A DNA stretch of 13,749 nucleotides from Christensenella sp. UBA1385 (GTDB lineage: Bacteria; Bacillota; Clostridia; Christensenellales; Aristaeellaceae): the NCBI GenBank assembly GCA_002305755.1, contig DBQV01000052.1:320-14068 (forward strand), in the 5' to 3' direction. Numbering within the stretch: position 1 is the first letter of the stretch; each line of letters begins with the position of its first letter. Positions 5,753 to 12,450 of this stretch are shown piece after piece. A program made the position numbers and the translations under genes. A model generated the notes under the pieces. It was not told where the DNA came from, ran no database searches, and was given only the letters and a program-made list of their open reading frames with translations.

Positions 5753-8700
5753 ATGTATCGGAAAGTCTCAACGGATATGAATTTTCTCGCGCGCGAGAAT
5801 GAGATCGCGAAGTTCTGGAAGGATGAGGGCATCATCGAAAAGAGCTTCCGCCAGAACGAGGGCCGCGAGCGCTTCACCTTTTACGACGGGCCGCCGACCG
5901 CCAACGGCAAGCCGCACATCGGCCACATCCTCACCCGCGCGATGAAGGACCTGATCCCCCGCTATCAGACCATGCGGGGCAAGGACGTGCTGCGCGTAGC
6001 CGGCTGGGATACGCACGGCCTGCCGGTGGAGCTGGAGGTGGAAAAGAGCCTGCACCTTGACGGCAAGCAGCAGATCGAGGCCTACGGCATCGAGCCCTTC
6101 ATCCAGGCCTGCAAGAAGAGCGTGTGGACCTATCTGAACGAGTGGCAGGAGATGTCCGAGAAGGTGGCCTACTGGCTGGATATGGAGCATCCCTATGTCA
6201 CCTACCACGACAGCTACATCGAATCCGTCTGGTGGAGCATCAAGCAGATCGCCGACAAGGGCCTGCTGTACCGCGGCCACAAGGTGGTGCCCTACTGCCC
6301 GCGCTGCGGCACGGCGCTGGCCAGCCACGAGGTGGCGCAGGGCTACAAGGAGGTCAGCGAGTATTCGGCCTTCGTCCGTTTCAAGATGAAGGGGCAGGAG
6401 AACACCTACCTGCTGGCCTGGACGACCACGCCCTGGACGCTGCCCAGCAACGTAGCCCTCTGCGTCAACGCAAAGGAGGACTACCTCTGGTTCCGCCTGC
6501 GGGGCGAGACCTTCGTGATGGCCAGGGCGCTGGTGGAAAGCGTTTTCGGCGCGGAAGACGCGGCCAGCATCGAGGAGATCAAGACCGTCAAGGGCAGTGA
6601 GCTGGCCGGCGTTGAGTACGAGCCCCTCTACGCCCCGGATGTCATGCCCCCGCAAAAAGGCTGGTATGTGGTGACGGACGACTACGTCACATTGACCGAC
6701 GGCACCGGTATCGTTCACACAGCCCCCGCCTTCGGCGAGGACGACGCGCGCGTGGGGCGCGCCAACAGCCTCCCCTTCCTGCAGCCGGTGGACGCCAGGG
6801 GCGAGTTCGTGCAGGGCACCCCCTGGGCGGGCGTCTTTGTGAAGGATGCGGATCCCCTCATCATGGAAGATCTGCGCGGGCGCGGCCTCCTGTTCAAAAA
6901 GGAGATGTACACGCACAACTATCCGCACTGCTGGCGCTGCGACACGCCGCTGCTTTACTACGCCAGAGCCGGCTGGTTCATCCGCATGACCGCCGTGCGC
7001 GACGAGCTGATCCGCAACAACCGCTCGGTGGACTGGCACCCGGACAACATCAGGGAAGGCCGCATGGGCAACTTCGTTGAGAACGTGGTGGACTGGGCCG
7101 TTTCCCGCGAGCGCTACTGGGGCACCCCCCTGCCGGTGTGGACCTGCAAAAACGGCCATACCCATGTGATCGGCAGCGTCGAGGAGCTGAAAAAGCTGAG
7201 CATCGCCCCGGTCGATCTGCCCGAGCTGCACAGGCCCTACATCGACTCCGTGGTGCTGCGCTGCCCCGAGTGCGGCGAGGATATGCACCGCGAAAAAGAG
7301 GTGCTGGACTGCTGGTACGATTCCGGCTCCATGCCCTTTGCGCAGTGGCACTATCCCTTTGAAAACAAGGAGAAGTTTGAAAGCACCTTCCCCGCGCAGT
7401 TCATCAGCGAGGCCATCGACCAGACCCGCGGCTGGTTCTACAGCCTGCTGGCCATCGGCACCGCGGTGTTTGACCGCTCCCCCTACGAGAGCTGCCTGGT
7501 GCTGGGCCATGTGCAGGATAAGGAAGGCCGCAAGATGTCCAAGCACCTGGGCAACGTGGTCGACCCCTGGAGCATCCTGAACAAGCAGGGCGCGGACGCC
7601 GTGCGCTGGTACTTCTATACCGCCAGCGCCCCCTGGCTGCCCAGCCGCTTCTCCGAGGAAGCCGTCAGCGAGGGGCAGCGCAAGTTCATGTCCACGCTGT
7701 GGAACACCTACGCTTTCTATACGCTCTACGCGGAGATCGACCAGTTCAACCCCCTTGAGCACGATCTTGACAAGGTCCAGCTCAGCCTGATGGACAGGTG
7801 GATCCTCAGCCGCCTCAACAGCACGATCAAGCAGGTGAACGAGGGCCTCAGCGCCCTGCGCATCCCTGAGAGCGCGAACGCCCTGCAGAGCCTGGTGGAC
7901 GACCTGAGCAACTGGTATGTGCGCCGCGGCCGCAGTCGTTTCTGGGGCAAGGGCATGGCGGGCGATAAGGAGGCCGCCTTCGTCACGCTGTCACACGTGC
8001 TGTCGACCATGTGCCGCCTGATCGCGCCCTTCACGCCCTTCATGGCGGAGAGCATGTACCAGAACATCGTGCGCTCGGTGGACGGGAACGCCCCCGAGTC
8101 CGTGCACCTGTGCCCCTTCCCCGAAGCGGATGAAAAGCGCATCGATCAGGATGTGGAGCGCCAGATGGATGACCTGCTCAGCGTGGTCACCCTGGGCCGC
8201 GCCTGCCGGAACCTGGCCAACATGAAGGTGCGCCAGCCCGCCCAGTCCCTGTATGTGAAAGGCGCGGCCTTTGACCTGCCCTACTGCGAGCTGGTGAAGG
8301 ACGAGCTGAACGTGAAGGATCTCAGCTTCATCGAGGACAGCTCCGCTCTGACCGATTACCTGCTCAAACCCCAGCTGCGCACGCTGGGCCCGCGCTACGG
8401 CAAGCTGCTGGGCAAGATCTCCGCGGCCCTCAAGGAAGCGGACGGCGCGGCCGCGGTGCGCGGCTTTGAAAAAGGCGAGCCCCTGCGCCTGCTGATCGAC
8501 GGCACGGAGGTGCTGCTCAATCAGGACGACGTGCTGGTGGAAGCCGTGCAGCGCGCCGGCCTTGCCACCATGGAGGACAGGGGCATCGTCGCCGCCCTCA
8601 GCACGCAGCTGAGCCCCGAGCTTATCATGGAAGGATACGCGCGCGAGGTCATCAGCAAGCTGCAGACCATGCGAAAGGACGCCGGCTTTGAGGTGACCGA

Positions 8701-8884
8701 CAGGATCAATGTGCGCTATGAATCCACCCCAGCCATCCGCCAGGCCCTCTCCGCCTTCGGTGGGATGGTGAAGGACGTGGTGCTGGCCCTGAGCCTTGAG
8801 GAAGGCCCCGCGGCAGAAGGCGCCTACACCCAGGAATGGGACATCAACGGTGAAAAAGCCGTGCTGAGCGTGAAGAAGGCCTGA
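5753..8884 (+). CDS. ileS: Isoleucyl-tRNA synthetase, type 2
   Basis: A 1043-residue class I synthetase that charges tRNA-Ile with isoleucine in the cytoplasm. The HIGH signature is exact (HIGH at 55-58, in PPTANGKPHIGH) and the KMSKS loop reads KMSKH at 594-598. The editing/CP1 region carries CPRC (182, 185) and HCWRCD (393, 396), a likely zinc site, plus CPEC (504, 507). WYDSGSMPFAQWHYPF and QTRGWFY are typical. Length, GWDTHGLPVELEVEK and the absence of the C-terminal Cys4 zinc knuckle of type 1 enzymes place it with type 2 (eukaryote-like) IleRS, a group known for mupirocin insensitivity. The start is ATG at 5753 behind GGAGGG (5743-5748). The frame is open further upstream, but that stretch is leader RNA. 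Expression is controlled by the T-box leader. Confidence 0.97.
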   Translation: MYRKVSTDMNFLARENEIAKFWKDEGIIEKSFRQNEGRERFTFYDGPPTANGKPHIGHILTRAMKDLIPRYQTMRGKDVLRVAGWDTHGLPVELEVEKSLHLDGKQQIEAYGIEPFIQACKKSVWTYLNEWQEMSEKVAYWLDMEHPYVTYHDSYIESVWWSIKQIADKGLLYRGHKVVPYCPRCGTALASHEVAQGYKEVSEYSAFVRFKMKGQENTYLLAWTTTPWTLPSNVALCVNAKEDYLWFRLRGETFVMARALVESVFGAEDAASIEEIKTVKGSELAGVEYEPLYAPDVMPPQKGWYVVTDDYVTLTDGTGIVHTAPAFGEDDARVGRANSLPFLQPVDARGEFVQGTPWAGVFVKDADPLIMEDLRGRGLLFKKEMYTHNYPHCWRCDTPLLYYARAGWFIRMTAVRDELIRNNRSVDWHPDNIREGRMGNFVENVVDWAVSRERYWGTPLPVWTCKNGHTHVIGSVEELKKLSIAPVDLPELHRPYIDSVVLRCPECGEDMHREKEVLDCWYDSGSMPFAQWHYPFENKEKFESTFPAQFISEAIDQTRGWFYSLLAIGTAVFDRSPYESCLVLGHVQDKEGRKMSKHLGNVVDPWSILNKQGADAVRWYFYTASAPWLPSRFSEEAVSEGQRKFMSTLWNTYAFYTLYAEIDQFNPLEHDLDKVQLSLMDRWILSRLNSTIKQVNEGLSALRIPESANALQSLVDDLSNWYVRRGRSRFWGKGMAGDKEAAFVTLSHVLSTMCRLIAPFTPFMAESMYQNIVRSVDGNAPESVHLCPFPEADEKRIDQDVERQMDDLLSVVTLGRACRNLANMKVRQPAQSLYVKGAAFDLPYCELVKDELNVKDLSFIEDSSALTDYLLKPQLRTLGPRYGKLLGKISAALKEADGAAAVRGFEKGEPLRLLIDGTEVLLNQDDVLVEAVQRAGLATMEDRGIVAALSTQLSPELIMEGYAREVISKLQTMRKDAGFEVTDRINVRYESTPAIRQALSAFGGMVKDVVLALSLEEGPAAEGAYTQEWDINGEKAVLSVKKA

Positions 8885-8896
8885 AGCTAAAGGATC

Positions 8897-8934
8897 GTCT
8901 TAGAGCCGCGGTTCAAATCCCGGCGCGCATAGCA
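8897..8934 (+). other. tRNA 3'-half-like remnant (T-arm with B-box motif)
   Basis: GGTTCAAATCC (8910-8920) is a perfect match to the tRNA T-loop/B-box consensus. The flanking GCCG and CGGC pair to continue the T-stem with one bulged C. Seven or so bases that could be an acceptor 3' strand follow, but no CCA. No matching 5' acceptor strand, D-arm or anticodon arm is found upstream, where the ileS coding end lies, so this is not a functional tRNA. It may be a decayed tRNA end or an old attachment-site scar; chance is also possible. Confidence 0.35.
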
Positions 8935-8937
8935 AAT

Positions 8938-8987
8938 AAACCTACTCCCGTTAGCCGTATCGCACGGCAAAACGCGAGTAGGTTTTT
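8938..8987. terminator. Bidirectional terminator between ileS and the minus-strand operon
   Basis: AAACCTACTCCCG (8938-8950) pairs with CGCGAGTAGGTTT (8973-8985) with a single C-C mismatch. An inner hairpin GCCGT/ACGGC (8954-8968) caps it. The plus strand continues into TTTTT (8983-8987), ending ileS. The minus strand reads TTTATTT after the same stem, so it can also end the DUF554 operon arriving from the right. Confidence 0.85.
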
Positions 8988-9058
8988 CGTTGTTCACGCA
9001 AACATCCGAAGCAAGAGAGCTGGTGTTGCCCCTGCTGCTTCGCGGGTACAGGCCCGGA

Positions 9059-9739
9059 CTACACGAGCCTGCTGAGTATGAACACCAGCAGGAGAGCCGG
9101 CATGGTATTGGCCGGCCTTATGTCCGAGATCTCGGCCATGGCACAGCCGTTCATTGCGGTCAGCACACCGCCGACCGACAGAAAGTTGCTGACGGTCGCG
9201 GGGCTGAGCAGCGGAGCCACCAGGCCGCCCGCCAGATAGAGCACGATCAGTATGGCGCCCTGCGCCAGCCCCAGCAGCGCGATGGACGGACCCGCCACTG
9301 AAGCGAAGAGTATCGCCGTGATGAAGTCCAGCGCCGCCTTGGAGAGCAGGATGGAGGAGTCTCCCGAGAGCCCCTCCTCCAGCGCGCCGAAGATGCCTGT
9401 TCCGCTCAGGCAGAAGGCCACGAAGGCCAGCACGAGCAAGTCTGCCCCCTCTTTCCCGCGAACAGGGTCAACTCTTTTCAGCGTCTTGACGGCACGGCTT
9501 CTGAAGAAACCGTCAATGCAGAGCGCCTCACCGATCAGCGTGCCAAACAGCACAGAAAGCGTGACAGCCAGCATGCTCTGCGTGGTCACGATCTTGATGA
9601 TACCCATAGTGATGGCGACAAAGCCCAGCACGGCAGGCAGGGAATGCCTGATCCGTTCCGGTATTCTGTCTCCGAGCCTGCAGCCCAACAGCCCGCCCAG
9701 AAGCACGCCCATGCTGTTGCAAATCACACCGATCGGCAC
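9059..9739 (-). CDS. DUF554 family membrane protein
   Basis: A 226-residue protein of the DUF554 family (YdfK/YqgA-like), integral to the membrane and of unproven function. The N-terminus has the family pattern of a Gly-rich first segment (GVLLGGLLGCRLGDRIPERI) and then FVAITMGIIKIV. A conserved central hydrophobic stretch FVAFCLSGTGIFGALEEGLSG (in two parts, about 110-130) and several further hydrophobic segments run to the C-terminus (SVGGVLTAMNGCAMAE near 190-205). The start is GTG at 9739 with GAGGAAAG just upstream. It follows the MBL-fold gene by 27 bases and appears to be the last gene of the sugar-ABC operon. It could transport a small solute or be a channel, but the sequence does not show which. 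Confidence 0.85.
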   Translation of the reverse strand: MPIGVICNSMGVLLGGLLGCRLGDRIPERIRHSLPAVLGFVAITMGIIKIVTTQSMLAVTLSVLFGTLIGEALCIDGFFRSRAVKTLKRVDPVRGKEGADLLVLAFVAFCLSGTGIFGALEEGLSGDSSILLSKAALDFITAILFASVAGPSIALLGLAQGAILIVLYLAGGLVAPLLSPATVSNFLSVGGVLTAMNGCAMAEISDIRPANTMPALLLVFILSRLV

Positions 9740-9766
9740 AAATCTTTCCTCAATTCCTCTTCTATA

Positions 9767-10561
9767 TCAGTACAGCCGTTCCGGGTTGTAAATGATGCTG
9801 AACTCTCCACACCGATATTGCAGGCCTTCCCCCGCGAAGGTCCTGACCCATTGCCCAACGCCATCGTGCATCAGCACGCGCCGAGCGCAGACCTGTGCCT
9901 CGCCGATCACGGCTGCCGGCAGTCTCTCCGGCCGATGCCCCACGAAACACTGCTTGACATCGGGAAAGGCTGCGCCAAGGCGAAGCAGAGCATGATAGTA
10001 ATCATTCAGGGGCATGCTGTAATCCCCGTACAGCCAAACGCTCTGGCCCGACAGCGTATCGCCGGCAAACAAGGAGCGCGTCTTTTCATCGTAGAGGCAG
10101 ACGCTGCCCGGCGTATGTCCCGGGACTCGGAACGCTTTCAGAACACGCCCGCCCAGATCGAGTTCCATACCGTCATGCAGCGGCTGTGGCGGCGGCCCAT
10201 CCTTTACCAGAGCCGGCGCCCAGGCATCCAGCCGGTCCGGGCAGATCCTGCGGATGTCGCCCAGCCGAAAGCTTTCGCTGCACATCGAGTGAAAATAGGG
10301 CAGGTCATCAGGATGCATCAGGCAGGCCTCAAACTCGCCGTTTCCACCCGCGTGATCCGGATGTCCATGGGTATTGATGACGGTCAGGGGAAGATCGGTC
10401 AGGCCGGACACATATTCCCGCAGCGAGCCTATGCCCATGCCGGTATCGATCAGCGCGGCCCTGTCCTCCCCCTTGACCAGGTAGATCTGCTCCTCCATCG
10501 GCGCCGTCACGGAGATAATGCCGCCCTCCCATTCCCTGTGTCTGAAGAACGGTTCGTTCAT
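9767..10561 (-). CDS. Metallo-beta-lactamase-fold hydrolase
   Basis: A 264-residue MBL-superfamily enzyme of the glyoxalase II/lactonase-like kind. The full two-metal ligand set is visible: THGHPDHAGG (H65, H67, D69, H70), H149 in VPGHTPGS, D168 in FAGDTL and H209 in VGHRPE. Such enzymes hydrolyse thioesters, lactones, phosphodiesters or related bonds; the substrate is not determined by these motifs. There is no signal peptide, so it is predicted to be cytoplasmic. ATG at 10561 overlaps the stop of the upstream alpha/beta hydrolase by four bases (ATGA), so the two are translationally coupled and probably act on the same pathway. A lactonase or esterase-like step on an imported sugar derivative is a reasonable inference. 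Confidence 0.88.
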   Translation of the reverse strand: MNEPFFRHREWEGGIISVTAPMEEQIYLVKGEDRAALIDTGMGIGSLREYVSGLTDLPLTVINTHGHPDHAGGNGEFEACLMHPDDLPYFHSMCSESFRLGDIRRICPDRLDAWAPALVKDGPPPQPLHDGMELDLGGRVLKAFRVPGHTPGSVCLYDEKTRSLFAGDTLSGQSVWLYGDYSMPLNDYYHALLRLGAAFPDVKQCFVGHRPERLPAAVIGEAQVCARRVLMHDGVGQWVRTFAGEGLQYRCGEFSIIYNPERLY

Positions 10562-11463
10562 GTGGCCGGCCCCCTTTGGAATACCCGGTCAAGAAAATCG
10601 AATATCTCATCCGTGAGAGCCTCCGCGTCATACCAGGGCTGCCCATGATGCCCTTTGCCCGCGAAGGTCCGCAGGATCACCCTGTCCGCTCCCGCCGTCT
10701 CCCGAATCCGGCGCGCCAGAGCCTCGGACTGCTGCACGGGCACGGTTTCATCGGCCTCACCGTGATGGATCAGAAACGGCGGCACACCGGGATGCACATG
10801 GCTCACCGGCGCGGCCAGGCGGGACAGCTCGCGTACCTCCTGGATGGCATGCCCAAGCAGCCTGGATTCCGGCGAAAGCGGGTCATCATGATCTGCCGCG
10901 CCAAACCCGTTCTGCCGGATCTGGCTGTCCATCAGGCAGAAATCACCCGCCGGGCCGCACCAGTCGATCACGGCCTGCACGTCGGACGAGGCTTCGGCCC
11001 AGCCCATGGTCAGGTCCTCAAAGGCCGGATTGCCGCAGGTTGTGCCCATCATGGCCGCCAGATAGCCGCCGGCGGAAGGGCCCCATGCGGCAAAGCGCCA
11101 GGGGTCCAGATGAAGGCGGCTGGCATTGGCCCGCAGAAAACGTATGGCCGCTTTGCAGTCGTAGACCAGGGCAGGGAAGCGCGCCTCACCGCTCAAACGG
11201 TATTCCACGCTTGCCAGGGCATATCCTCTTTTAAGCGCCCTCAGCATCGGCCTCAGGTTGTCATCACGCCGCGTGCCGAACAGGAAGGCCCCGCCGTGAA
11301 AGTGGATGATCAGCGGATAAGGTCCCGACGCACCGTCGGGATAATAGAGATCCAACATCTGGCTGCCTGATTGCTTCGCATAAGCGACATCAAGCTGTTT
11401 ATGCCGGATTGCGTCCAGCTCATGCCGGGGCAGCAGCGGCAGCACAACGCGACTGTCTTCCAT
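10558..11463 (-). CDS. Alpha/beta hydrolase, BD-FAE/acetyl-esterase-like
   Basis: A 301-residue serine hydrolase with oxyanion motif HGGAF (56-60), nucleophile elbow GPSAG (128-132, S130), probable acid D238 in GEADETVP and catalytic His in KGHHG (H272). The architecture resembles the BD-FAE/carbohydrate-esterase-like branch that removes acyl groups from sugars, but also general carboxylesterases. It is distinct in sequence from the hydrolase at 2271-3164 (HGGGW and GDSAG there). No signal peptide is visible. It starts on the last base of the permease stop codon (TGATG) and its own stop overlaps the MBL gene. This ties it tightly to the sugar importer and suggests it trims an imported, esterified substrate. 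Confidence 0.87.
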   Translation of the reverse strand: MEDSRVVLPLLPRHELDAIRHKQLDVAYAKQSGSQMLDLYYPDGASGPYPLIIHFHGGAFLFGTRRDDNLRPMLRALKRGYALASVEYRLSGEARFPALVYDCKAAIRFLRANASRLHLDPWRFAAWGPSAGGYLAAMMGTTCGNPAFEDLTMGWAEASSDVQAVIDWCGPAGDFCLMDSQIRQNGFGAADHDDPLSPESRLLGHAIQEVRELSRLAAPVSHVHPGVPPFLIHHGEADETVPVQQSEALARRIRETAGADRVILRTFAGKGHHGQPWYDAEALTDEIFDFLDRVFQRGPAT

Positions 11464-12449
11464 CAGCTTGCCTTCTTTACTTTCTGGGCCGCAGCCTTCT
11501 GATAAGTGTCAAAGCCTACCGCCGCCAGCAGCACAAGCCCCTTGACAATGTACTGGACATAGGTGTTCATGCCGATCAGCTGCATACCGTTGCCCAGGAT
11601 ACCCAGGATCAGCACGCCTGTGACCAGACCCCACATTTTTCCTTCTCCGCCCTTGAAGGAGATGCCGCCAAGCACGGCCGCGGTCATGCACGAGAACTCG
11701 ACGCCGGGGCCGGTCGCCGGGGCCGCGGAACCCGTTCGCGCAAAGAGGATCGTGGTCGCTACCGCGACGAAGAAGCCACAGAGCGAGAAGACAGCCAGCT
11801 TGATGCGCCGTACGTTGATGCCCGCCAGGTGCGCTGCATCCGCGTTGGAGCCGATCGCGTATACAAACCGGCCGAAGTAGGTCTTGTTGAGAATCAGGCT
11901 GGCGGCGCCTACGACGGCAATCATGATCAGAACGCTGACGGGGATGGTCCCCAGCAGGTAGCCCTGGCCGATGAATTTATACTGCGGGGGCAGGTTCAGT
12001 ATCACGCTCTGATTGGCGACCGTATACGAAAGGCCTTGAAAAACGGTCATGGTACCCAGCGTCACGATCAGGGGATGCACCTTCAGGGAGACGGCCATCA
12101 GGCCGTTGAACAGCCCCAGAGCGATCCCCAGCACGGCGCACAGCACCAGACACAGCCAGACGGGAAGGCCCACGTTTTTCATCAGCACGGCCGTCGTCAC
12201 GCCCACCAGCGACATCTGCCAGCCAAGTGAAAGGTCCATGCCGCCGCTGATCATGACAAACGACAGCCCGACCGCTGCGACAATGACATAGGATTGCTGC
12301 ACAAACACGTTGGTCAGGTTCTGCACCGTGAAGAAATAGGGGCTGAGCGCCGAAAACAGCAAGACCAGGAGGATCAAAACGAAGAGTATCACGTATTTTT
12401 TCAGGGCCGCCGATATCCTGGCAGCCGGCTTCACATTTGGCTGTTCCAT
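11463..12449 (-). CDS. Sugar ABC transporter permease, RbsC/CUT2 type
   Basis: A 328-residue inner-membrane permease of the ribose/CUT2 (BPD_transp_2) family that forms the translocation path for a monosaccharide-like solute. Family marks include the segment VGLSFVMISGGMDLSLGWQM (about 60-79), the coupling stretch around TYFGRFVYAIGSNADAAHLAGI (in two parts, about 189-210) facing the ATPase, and VLGGISFKGGEGKMWG (about 264-279). About eight to ten hydrophobic segments are apparent. I chose ATG at 12449 (MEQPNVK). It lies one base after the ATPase stop, has GAGGTG at 12455-12460, and gives the usual family length; the longer frame from 12512 would run inside the ATPase gene. A periplasmic-type binding protein is not in the window and is expected upstream. 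Confidence 0.93.
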   Translation of the reverse strand: MEQPNVKPAARISAALKKYVILFVLILLVLLFSALSPYFFTVQNLTNVFVQQSYVIVAAVGLSFVMISGGMDLSLGWQMSLVGVTTAVLMKNVGLPVWLCLVLCAVLGIALGLFNGLMAVSLKVHPLIVTLGTMTVFQGLSYTVANQSVILNLPPQYKFIGQGYLLGTIPVSVLIMIAVVGAASLILNKTYFGRFVYAIGSNADAAHLAGINVRRIKLAVFSLCGFFVAVATTILFARTGSAAPATGPGVEFSCMTAAVLGGISFKGGEGKMWGLVTGVLILGILGNGMQLIGMNTYVQYIVKGLVLLAAVGFDTYQKAAAQKVKKAS

Positions 12450-12450
12450 A

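Noticed and set aside
5768..7762. A 664-codon open frame on the minus strand inside ileS
   Set aside because: It is fully antisense to a clearly identified synthetase, has no recognisable domain and is rich in Gly/Ala/His/Val as expected from the reverse of GC-rich codons.
8850..8934. Complete tRNA gene after ileS
   Set aside because: No 5' acceptor strand, D-arm or anticodon arm can be paired with the T-arm-like segment, and the upstream part overlaps the ileS coding end.
9644..10648. Long plus-strand open frame across the MBL gene
   Set aside because: It is antisense to a protein with a full set of metal ligands, and its translation shows no family motif. Treated as a shadow.
10576..12230. 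Two plus-strand open frames over the hydrolase and permease genes
   Set aside because: Both are antisense to well-supported genes, with low-complexity His/Arg/Gln-rich translations.
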